From Perkinsus marinus ATCC 50983 (Eukaryota; Perkinsozoa; Perkinsida; Perkinsidae): a DNA stretch of 64,000 nucleotides. The position numbers were made by a program, and so were the translations under genes. Numbering within the stretch: position 1 is the first letter of the stretch; every line of letters begins with the position of its first letter. The notes below the pieces were generated by a model that searched no databases, was not told the origin of the DNA, and worked only from the letters and a program-made list of their open reading frames with translations. The stretch lies in assembly GCF_000006405.1 (NCBI RefSeq), contig NW_003208655.1, positions 186,001-250,000 of the forward strand, given 5' to 3'. This document shows, piece by piece, positions 43,141 to 51,979 of this stretch.

Positions 43141-44097
43141 AGTAGGGGAAAACAATTAATACCATCCAAGTAAAGCTGATGTCCCGACCGTCCCCCTGGC
43201 TGCCTCTCCGAACACCACAGGGCCTCATAAGCAGACAGGCTACAGTACTCATGCATGCTACACGGCTTCATCGTCGCTCGAGGTTGCCCATCACTACGTC
43301 ACACAGGAACAAGAGAATGCTCTTCAAGGGCTGAGCCTTCCTAGTCACTCTGCCGCCTGTCCGAGGACTCAGTCCAATACTGTCAACGATGGTGAGTAGT
43401 ACCGGCTGGTGACAATAGCCTCTCTAGTGTGGGAGTTGTTCTTATCGAAGTCCGTATTATAGCAACTACTGCAGATCAGTTTGCCGACCTCTGGTCCCGG
43501 GGACCAATTCACTACATAAAGCACTTTCTCAACCCCCAGGCTGGAGATTGAGAAAGTAAATCATGTAGAGCCCCAGCACCCGACGGAGTAGTACTGAGTT
43601 GCACTGCGTTTGAAGCAGTGTTGATGGTAGACCTCAGTGTCCACTCGACATTGGTTACCATTTATATACACAGCCTCCCCGCTTGAGCACTGCTTTCGAG
43701 CATTCACGAACAGGAGGGGGGAAGAATTCACACACAAAACAGTGGTCTTTTCCATCCCTAGCGATCGGACCAGAGATGGGGTCACAGGAACTACTGAAGG
43801 AACTTCTGAGGAACAACAGTTTCATCCTGGCTGGTCGAAGAGGAATACGAAAAGCTCAAGTCTTGCCGTCATTACTCCGCCCTCCTCCCCCATTGCATGT
43901 TTGTGGCCTTTCGAATAGCTTCTCACGCAATAGAGAGTGTTGAGGGCTCGAACATTCGGTCGATACTGACGGGACGCCTTCATAGGCGCGGATGCCACCA
44001 GGCAACACACTCTACCACTGTAGAGGACTCTCAGACGCAACAAGAGGGCGATGAGATGATGATAATAAAGTACGTCATAACAGGTACTGTACACACA
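43141..44097. other. Region with possible LIM-like zinc-finger exon on the minus strand
   Basis: On the minus strand, an acceptor near 43695 leads into QCSSGEAVYINGNQCRVDTE VYHQHCFK, which resembles the second half of a LIM zinc finger (VY..., then YH-x-x-CFK), and a neighbouring frame supplies QCNSVLL. The upstream Cys pair and a start codon were not found, so this may be part of a gene or a relic. Short + strand frames (for example 43637-43918) look like shadows. The rest shows nothing I can support. Confidence 0.25.
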
Positions 44098-45704
44098 CTA
44101 GTCCTCAACTAGGCTCCCTCTCCTCTGAGGACGAGGAGGAATGAGGGCCTTGCCCTCGGCTATCTCCTTTTTTATCAACTTCACGCTTGCTACGTTATCG
44201 GGTGCTTGTGGGAGGGGAGTCCAACGGCAGTCGTGCCATTTGGGGACGAACTCCGCTCGGGGTATGCAGCGACCACCGAGGGGGTCGAGGATCTCACGCA
44301 TGTAGGGCATGGGGAATCCGAGATACCACAGCTTCACACCTGAAGGGTCTAAGTCGGGCCTATTCCGTATCTTCCACGCGCAACCTCAAAATATGCGAGC
44401 GAGAAGATCTACCTATTGAGACACGACGTAGTAAAACGGAAAAAAAACTACCGTAGAGTTCCACGCCCATAGACGCACAGAGTAGTAAATAAACCACAAG
44501 TGAAATACGATATTCCATGACAGAATTTTTAAGATATCAATCTCCATAGAGTAACACCATCAGCTTATATGACTAAACATATCCCTACCGAGATGTCTGT
44601 CCTTAACGTCGAACGATACTTTACTCAGAAAAACCATACCCCACACGTTCGGCGAGGAAACGACCTCCCAGCGCTGACACTACCAATCAGGCTGAGCATA
44701 TGGCCTTCCACCTGAAGGAGTAGCCGGCCTGCTGATCTCCTATCCCTTATAGGAGTACTCGCTGTGAAGTCGTGGAAGGCCGACCTGGCAAGCACACTAA
44801 GAGGACCCCACGCATAAGGTTATACTACCCTAGTATAAACCCCATACTTAAAGCAGCTATATCGCCACTCTCCACATCTCGGAGCTCCCACGCCACGAAA
44901 CGCAGATTCTGTGGACCACCGGGATCCTCTTTGATCATAAGCAGCACGTCAAGGCAACGATCATCCAACCAGGTGCCTTTGTTCACTTTCTCATGGTAGA
45001 GCGCACAGAACTGAGAGGAGGGCATTCTCCATACCACTGCTAACGATGGAGTAGAGAAAAAATACCGTTAAGTCCATATCGAAATCCATATTCACACTAA
45101 GTTGGAAAGTCTTGCCGTATTTCCTCAACTTCTTCCCCCGGGCCCAAACCGTCGGATCAGTCGGCAGTTCCACACAGTATCGCTCTCTAGGATGGGGTAT
45201 AAGGATGGTCTCTTTATGGGGTAGAGCAAACAGACCCAGAGTGAACATACCTCTCCAGAATCGATACGACCACGAGTCGGACCACAAGTATTCTCCCTGT
45301 ACATGCACTAGGAAGATCCTCATAGTCATAGCGCACAATCTCAGATGCTCCTCGCCAAAATAAAGCCGCGTGTTGATACCAAACCGTATGCTCTTTGGGA
45401 TCTTCTTTTCCTTGGTCATCACTTGTCCCAACATAGTTATCACGTCGTCCTTCTCGTTGTAGGCGTAGAGGAGATGGTTGGTCCCTGACCGCAGACCGAT
45501 ACATACCACAAGTCGGCCAGCTCGGAACACAGTGTAGTCCTCCATAAGGCAATAGTCTTGTCCTAACCTGCTCAGTTCCAACCTAGTAATATCAACTTCC
45601 GTCTCATCGGGTATTGTGAACGACAAAATGTTGCATGTCGCACCTATACGGAATGCTTTCACCGGGTCAGCGTACCCAGGATCGCGAACTAACTTTGTTG
45701 TCAT
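44098..45704 (-). CDS. Leucyl/phenylalanyl-tRNA-protein transferase homologue
   Basis: Adds Leu/Phe to N-terminal basic residues, tagging proteins for degradation in bacteria. ATG at 45704: MTTKLVRDPGYADPVKAF. Family pattern in order: RFWRGMFTLGLFALPHKETI LIPHPRERYCVEL (substrate entry), KKLRKYGKTFQLSVNMDFDM, a 54-nt intron, FCALYHEKVNKGTWLDDRCL, VAWELRDVESGDIAALSMGF, an intron, SAFHDFTASTPIRDRRSAGR LLLQVEGHMLSLIG, an intron of about 340 nt, and VKLWYLGFPMPYMREILDPL GGRCIPRAEFVPKW, equivalent to the WDLG...YK..LGa..vpR.eF end of bacterial Aat. It stops at 44098 after RGSLVED. Homologues exist in plants and some protists. The N-terminal 120 residues (TRLELSRLGQDYCLMEDYTV) are not matched to the bacterial enzyme. 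Activity is inference. Confidence 0.65.
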
Positions 45705-45948
45705 TCTGACGACACCAACTGGATTCCACTGAATAGTAACGACTCCAACACAACAGCAGTGGGGACCTCAGCACGGCAGCAGCTTCAACTCACAATAATT
45801 CTTACAATGAAAATCTTTTGGGGGGCTACCCAGAGCCATACGCAAAACTTCAGCACCATGTGATATCGAACGAAAATTGAAGCGACAGTAGCATGTAAGT
45901 CGACGAAAATCAGCAAGTACTTCTACGATGAGGAGGAGAAGGAGGAGC

Positions 45949-48229
45949 TCAGCCTTCGAGATTTGCCATTTCTGTTATATAATTATGCGTGTCTAACGCG
46001 ACATTAGATAAAGTCTTGAGCACCATACGGTTGGCCTCCACAAAGCCAACCTCATTGTATACCATACCGTGCCTGATTCGAAGACCTACCATATCCATCA
46101 TCCCAAGTTCAGTGTTGGAAATATCTTTGCTAGCCTCAGCTGCCCTCAAGAGGAGTTGCTGTCGCTAGTTCACGAGCAGGCATAGGCATGAGCCGGAGGA
46201 ATAACATTACTCGTCTTACTTTTTGCAGAAGTCCTTGATAATGATGCTCAACTGCCGCGCCTTGTGCCGCGGACTTCTCGGGAATACGTGATGTGCGGAC
46301 TGGAACTGCAGACCGCCATGGAACCAGTCCAACCACCATGGACAGGTTATGTCCAATGATGTCCTCAGCTGATGCGCCAAAAACGCTGGATGGTCAACCT
46401 TATCGGTGATGGCAGTGGCTGCTTCCACCTAGCATTCAAATTCGGCAGCTATAGCGGCTAACAGGCCCACCGTACCTTGAGGGGCCTCTGGTCCACATCA
46501 TAGGTTGGCATGGCAAAATGGGACAAGGTGATTTGGATGTGAAGCACCCCAGCCACTGAGTGCGAGATCAAAACAAACAAAAAGCGTGCCGCTGATGATG
46601 GTAAGAACGACACCAAATAGACGTACCTAAAAGTTCAGATTCTCTAGCGGAGCGAAGCACAAGATCCCCACCATATAGCAAAGCCAGCAAGGGCAGCAAG
46701 CTCCCACTTCGGGCTTCTAACGCCCTTCATGAGCCTAGTTCTCTTGTCGGCTGTGAGCAACAGAACTGACTGTAGATAGAGATTGAAGCGTGCAACGAGC
46801 ATAACAATATAGTATCTAGCAAGACCATGTACTTCCTCTCACACAAGCCTGTACCGCTACAGGTAGTGCTGACGAGGTAGAACCTTCCTGGCCACAGCAT
46901 CGAGTGGGAAGTACTGAACAATACAGCCTCTCATAGACCTCTCTTAATATATCAAACTTGCCTTCTCGTGGTAGTTGCTCCAGAAGCCCTTAGCCGCATG
47001 CTCGGCGTCCTGAGGTAGGGCGATCTTCGAGGTCACCGCGAGGACCGGCATGTGCTGTATGTCCGGATCGGACGGTATGGAGTTGGTGACAACGTGGTGA
47101 ACCTGATTGCGGAAATAATGTCGCGCGCCACGAAATTGGTAAACCCACGTTGTGTGTTGCTTTCCACCATCCTATGGAGACTCCTCCCAGAAAGTTGCCC
47201 ACAAAGACGGCCCAACGGTCGTCTCGGGCTTTATCGTGAAACACAGCGTTGTGACCAAGGTCATGACCAGTAAATGCTGCTTGCTGCCAGACTAGACCCA
47301 TCAGGAAGCCTCCAAGTACCTATCACTACGACGGTGAGCTTCACAGCATCTACCGCGACAATGGAGAAGGCGAATGCCTTGTCTAACTATCCACTGCTAT
47401 CGCAATCAACATCGTGCTGTACTAACCACTACAGTACGAACGACAACAGCATCTTTCATTACAGCTGATTGCAATGCCACTAGTGAATATATAGCTCCTG
47501 CCAGTAGTAGAGCATACCATACACCAAGGCCCATGTAGTAGGTGAGGTCAGTATCGAACCATCCTGATGCCTCCATATCAGACACCAGCTTGCGGAACTC
47601 AGCCGTGGCTGGAGATACAGTATAACCCTCAAGCCTCCCTAAAGCAGCATGCCTTCATTTCTCAACGAACAGCGCGACTTCGCCAATTCGACGAGAAGCG
47701 CACGCCCATTTGATCGATATGCAGAGCTCTCGAGTCGCACATTATCATTGGGCGCGCCTTGATTAAATTAAATTCCTAAACTTTCAAATAAACCGGGTAT
47801 TTTATTAATTTTCTTGGTATTTTATTAAAGCCATGGGTAAAACGTTAACTTAAAAGGTAAAACATCAACCAAATGGGTGAAAAATTGATTTTGTCGGTAA
47901 AAAATTAATTTGACCTGGAAATGCTGTAGTATTACCGATCTTGAAGGCAGGAAGTATCCTCTTGACGACCTTGGGCGGGTGGTTAGACACAAACACGTCT
48001 GTTGCATCCACGTCTCCAGCACAGTTCAAAATTGGAAGAATTCCACCAGGATGGCGATCCAACCAGTTGGTGAGATCATACCTACCAGTGCCCCTAACCA
48101 GTACACCCTCGTCCCTAATGCTTACACGAAGCCATTCACGACTATCCAACATGACTCTCTACTGGCATGCTTCGACACCTCCTCCCAGGTATATGATGGC
48201 AATGGCTCTTCCGACTTAGACCCACCCAT
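45949..48229 (-). CDS. Cytochrome b5-fused front-end desaturase (delta-8 type)
   Basis: ATG at 48229 (MGGSKSEEPLPSYTWEEVSK). Cytochrome b5 domain: CWIVVNGFV spliced to YDLTNWLDRHPGGILPILN (HPGG haem site). A 298-nt intron (47639-47936) joins FKIG to RLEGYTVSPATAEFRKLVSD. Desaturase core: MGLVWQQAAFTGHDLGHNA (His box 1), GWWKATHN spliced to VHHVVTNSIPSDPDIQH (box 2 HNVHH), MLVARFNLYLQSVLLLTADK, VLHIQITLSHFAMPTYDVD, and WWLDWFHGGLQFQSAHHVFP R (box 3 Q-x-x-HH). The tail VEANRMVLKTLSNVALDTHN resembles sphingolipid/fatty acyl delta-8 desaturases. Perkinsus is known to use a delta-8 route to arachidonic acid; whether this enzyme acts on acyl-CoA or ceramide cannot be told from sequence. Four membrane segments on ER expected. 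Confidence 0.88.
47757..47936 (+). repeat. Dispersed repeat family B, copy 1
   Basis: Blocks TTAAATTCCTAAACTTTC, CATGGGTAAAACGTTAAC, CCAAATGGGTGAAAAATTG and TTGACCTGGAAATGCTGTA match a copy at 62222 in the same order and orientation. It lies inside a 298-nt intron of the desaturase gene, and its right end coincides with the 5' splice site of that intron (on the minus strand). Confidence 0.65.
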
Positions 48230-48266
48230 CACCCCGTCTGTACTAGCTTCCTCACCAGCTGCCTTG

Positions 48267-49891
48267 CTAGGCCCAACCGACTGCACCTACCAACACCGAG
48301 GTACCCAATGTGAATGAGGGCATGCTTACACAGTCACGATCCACCTTGTCCGACGATACACTGTCAGCCCCATGCCAAGCGAAGATGTCCAAGGAATGGC
48401 AGATCACAACAGACCCGATAGCTGCTGTAATACCAATAGCAACCGAGAGAGGGATGCCTGCTGACAAATGGTTCGCTGCTGCCCACGAGGATGCCACTGC
48501 CACTCCAGCTTCTACTACAGACCTGATACCACCAGGTCGCTGGTTCGAACCCTGCACCTTGCATTTTTACCTCCGAAAATGCCTCTCCCAATTCCTATGA
48601 GCGTTGAGTGCTCTATCATGGAACATCGACCCGACCCAAGCTGGCAGTATGTCAAGACGGCTAAGACACTCAGCGACCACGAAGAAACCCCCGCCGACTA
48701 TGGCCGCTAGCAATGCGTTCAACCAAGGGTCCTCTGAGCCCTAAACAGACCTTGACTGCTATCGCTCTACAGTGCTGCTTACTGTAGCCGAGGTAACAGT
48801 AGTGTTCTTGAGGAGGCCCATAATGACATCAGCAAATTGCAATGTAACAGCCACTCCCACTATGAACTGGCTGATGCTGCTGATGCTCAAAACCATTGGA
48901 GAAAATGATATCTTAACAGATCATATTGCAACACCCAAACACAAGCATTTTCCACTATGAACATCAACTGTTAGCTAACAACACCATCAGCATGCAAATA
49001 GCAAAGCAACTGTCGTAGCAAGCATGAACGTCACTAATGCTGGGCGTACTCGAGGGCCTCCACCATTCAAGAGGTCAGCCTCGCCATCCAAGTTCACGGC
49101 CCTCAACTTCTGCAAATTGACAGATATATTTTCGGCCCGAACTGGTTGTCCATCCGATTCAGCAAAGGCATCATAAGACTTCACCTCAGGGGCGCAGCAT
49201 CTGAAACCTTCGCTCCGCTGAGAAAATCTACCAATAGTGTGCCCACTTGGTCTGCTTGAAGTTCATAAACTTGCTGATGTCTTCCGACCTTGCTGGGTCA
49301 TGGAGCTGACCAGACTCGGCACCCAACCTCGCCAGCATTCTCGCGAAAAATCCCAACTGGGCCTTGGTCCCTGGCGGGAGTATCTAAACAGCCGCAATGC
49401 GATGTGGTGATACTATGTCAAACTATGTGACGATGTAGCGCGGGTAAAAACATCACAGGCTTTACGTTGACAAGTAATGGTCTCAGCTAATACCAACAAT
49501 CGACCGGTTATAAAATCAGCTCAACAGAGACCTAAGTGATCTATCATGTTCAGCCACGATATATGTCTACGCCATATGTCGTATTTTAGTGAAGCCCATA
49601 TACAGCTATCCCTCAGCTGCTGACCTCAGGTCTGTATGCACTCTGCGGCAGCTCCTCCTCAATACCAGTACCTCAACAAGCAGCAGTCCTCCTACAACAC
49701 CAAGGAAACGGGAACCACTTACTCATCAGCCTTGGAGTTTCCCTCTCTAACACCCTCGCATCGGGAGAGTCCACCGGTGCAATCGACCTTTGCAGCAGTG
49801 ATGTCGACGATGGTGGTGCCTTGTGACGGACCGCCAAGACCGCTGATATCAGTAGCAGGAAGAGCAGAGGAAGTCGAATATGCATTATCAT
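48267..49891 (-). CDS. Unknown secretory-pathway multi-pass membrane protein
   Basis: Not recognised. ATG at 49891 gives a clear signal peptide or anchor, MIMHIRLPLLFLLLISAVLA. Then a luminal-looking region: ILPPGTKAQLGFFARMLARL, SEDISKFMNFKQTKW, ENISVNLQKLRAVNLDGEAD. Hydrophobic segments: RPALVTFMLATTVALLFAC, ISSISQFIVGVAVTLQFADV, LLAAIVGGGFFVVAECLSRL, and SAGIPLSVAIGITAAIGSVV. A 48-nt intron (48523-48570) made of a tRNA-like element joins HRNWERHFR to SVVEAGVAVASSWAAANHL. It ends SFTLGTSVLVGAVGWA at 48267, 37 bp before the desaturase ATG. Four to five membrane spans are likely. The proximity to the desaturase may only reflect genome compactness. Confidence 0.5.
48523..48570 (-). repeat. Intron formed by a tRNA-like element (reverse orientation)
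   Basis: A 48-nt GTAAAAATGCAAG..TATCAG intron of the membrane-protein gene, read on the minus strand. On the + strand it shows AGGTCGCTGGTTCGAACCC and then CTTGCATTTTTAC, the same blocks and order as the intron at 35494-35545, but spliced from the opposite strand of the element. Flanking exons join in frame (RHFR to RSVVEAG). Confidence 0.6.
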
Positions 49892-50008
49892 AATAGCTAA
49901 CGAGTCAGACCATCTTCCAGTGTCGTGGCCTCAACGCACTATCGATAATACCACTAGAAACATCAATTTTGCAGTTGAATTTCAATACCACACCACGGTG
50001 AAGTCCTG

Positions 50009-51784
50009 TCATAACGATGAAGTTAGCCTCATTGGACGCACCTGCTGTATCCACTGCAGAAACATCATCCTCTTCGACACATAGTCGTATTCAGACGTGA
50101 CCACCTTCCGGAAGATCCCCTCAGCATCGATCCCCACCGGAACGTACAAAAGGTCAGCAGCCAACGAGGTCCATCGTCGCCCTGCTCTCAGGAAGACCTC
50201 ATACAAAGAGGCCACCTTAGAAGGCTCTGAACATCGAAGCGTCGCATCACGCAGCAGCTTAAGGATTCTCTCGGCCAAGTAAGCATCTGTATCAGCGGCC
50301 TCCATGAGCCGACAGACGGCCAGGCCCAGAGGTCCACAGTGCTCTGCTGTATGCACTTCCACCGCTCGAGACACGTACCCGATACGATCACGGACAGGCA
50401 GTCCCCCTGCTGCTACTGCCATCAGGGCCTCAACCACTGCAGAGGTGCTGTTGAGCCCTCGATAAAGCAGTGGCAAGCACATCTTATTACAGACCTCACT
50501 GGCCTTCTGGCCCAACCAAGAGAGGCCCGTCACCACCTCGTCAGTCTTCTGCAACGGCAGGATGAGGGCTGCCAACTTACCTTCTTCCACCTTGGCGAGA
50601 GCAGTCGAGACCAAAGCCTCGCTATCAGCTGTCTCCAGTCTAAAGCTGTTGAGCAGCAACACCGTCTCCAGCACAGCCTCGGGTGAGACCAACCCGATAA
50701 GGTCTCGGAAGACCACACAGACCACCATGTAGAACCCCTCTCCCAGCCACCGTACCCTCTGGTCCCGTGACCACCCCAGACTAGACCACTGCCGAGCATG
50801 CCGCTGAATCGCAAGTAGCGCTCGCCCGGCCACTCCCACTTGGTCAGAGGAAGCCTTCAGGACTTTCCCGAGAGTAGCAGCCACCATAGGAGAGTGCCTG
50901 GAAACGTAGATATGCACTTTACTGGTGTTCACAGGGAAGCAGCCCTCCGTCGCACAATATAAAAGTTCATCTACGGACTCCAGGCCGAGCTGCTGGTCCG
51001 AGCCATACAGAGACACTATCACCCCTGTTACTATGGGGGAGTAGTGACGACTCGACAACCTCCCTCGAAGCCACTTGCAATCTTGCCGTTTCCTCAACGC
51101 TCCTATAAAGCACATCATAGGGATCTCGGCTGCCTTGGGATCCATTGACCTCTCCCTGAGGCATTTCTCCATCTGGTTCATTCGGCCGCTACGAACGCAT
51201 GCCTGGATGAGCTGCAGAGCGGTGTCCACCACAAGGGCCTCGGACGGGGCTGATGAGTCGAAGCACTGCAGTAGTGCACACATCCCACATGGCCGACGGT
51301 AGCTGCCATGGGACCAGCCACTAGCCAACATGATGTCCAGGACCATCTCCAAGGTAGTATGCAAATGTACGGCCGATAGAAAGGTGGCACCGACCCTCGA
51401 GGACCTCAATATCCGACACACCAGAGGCTCGCTACCTCTACCCCTGTGAGCCAGGCATACTAGAAACCTAGCATCATCAAATGTGAATGTAGCGCCAAAC
51501 TCACAGTCGTCCCAGGACCGCATCAAGTACTCCTCGAGTGCTGCAGGAACTCCAACCAGGCCACTACGGACAAGGATGCAGGTCACGAGGAGTAGGACTT
51601 GGCGCCGCATCCATGGCTGAGATATGAGGTGAATCGACGTGCAACACGAAAGGAGTAGGTCCAGTTGCTCAGTAGTGGTGATCTTAGCGTTGCTGTTGAG
51701 GTAGCCGGTGAGGACAGCAACTACCATGTCCCAATCAGAGACGCATAAGGGCATGACCAAAGCCGACAGCGAGGCAGTCGTCAT
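50009..51784 (-). CDS. Unknown alpha-helical protein
   Basis: Not recognised. The frame is open from 51976 to 50009, but I start it at the ATG at 51784 (MTTASLSALVMPLCVSDWDM) because the sequence upstream of it looks intergenic or intronic (runs of Leu codons, a G tract). About 590 residues of short amphipathic helices: VVAVLTGYLNSNAKITTTEQ, LDLLLSCCTSIHLISQP, ALQLIQACVRSGRMNQMEKC, EALVSTALAKVEEGKLAALI, RIGYVSRAVEVHTAEHCG. It reads like a HEAT/ARM-like or FAST-kinase-like solenoid without a diagnostic motif. No membrane segment is convincing. Intron-free, unlike most neighbours. Same strand as the karyopherin upstream (195 bp gap). Confidence 0.5.
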   Translation of the reverse strand: MTTASLSALVMPLCVSDWDMVVAVLTGYLNSNAKITTTEQLDLLLSCCTSIHLISQPWMRRQVLLLVTCILVRSGLVGVPAALEEYLMRSWDDCEFGATFTFDDARFLVCLAHRGRGSEPLVCRILRSSRVGATFLSAVHLHTTLEMVLDIMLASGWSHGSYRRPCGMCALLQCFDSSAPSEALVVDTALQLIQACVRSGRMNQMEKCLRERSMDPKAAEIPMMCFIGALRKRQDCKWLRGRLSSRHYSPIVTGVIVSLYGSDQQLGLESVDELLYCATEGCFPVNTSKVHIYVSRHSPMVAATLGKVLKASSDQVGVAGRALLAIQRHARQWSSLGWSRDQRVRWLGEGFYMVVCVVFRDLIGLVSPEAVLETVLLLNSFRLETADSEALVSTALAKVEEGKLAALILPLQKTDEVVTGLSWLGQKASEVCNKMCLPLLYRGLNSTSAVVEALMAVAAGGLPVRDRIGYVSRAVEVHTAEHCGPLGLAVCRLMEAADTDAYLAERILKLLRDATLRCSEPSKVASLYEVFLRAGRRWTSLAADLLYVPVGIDAEGIFRKVVTSEYDYVSKRMMFLQWIQQVRPMRLTSSL

Positions 51785-51979
51785 CAACCAACATACAACC
51801 CTGATAGCAGTGCTCAGGACCCTCCGACACGAAATCGAAGATTCGGAACCCCCCCCCCTCCCATACCGAACTGAATTCCCCTGTATTGAGCAAACCCAAG
51901 GATGATGAAGCTGTGGTGTGGTATAGAAACTATAACAACATATTAAATGACTCAACAGTAGTAGTAATAATAGCAACAG

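Noticed and set aside
44460..44520. A minus-strand ATG followed by a signal-peptide-like stretch (MEYRISLVVYLLLCASMG)
   Set aside because: It sits in the long last intron of the leucyl/phenylalanyl transferase gene; the downstream exon fits the transferase C-terminus when spliced from LSLIG instead.
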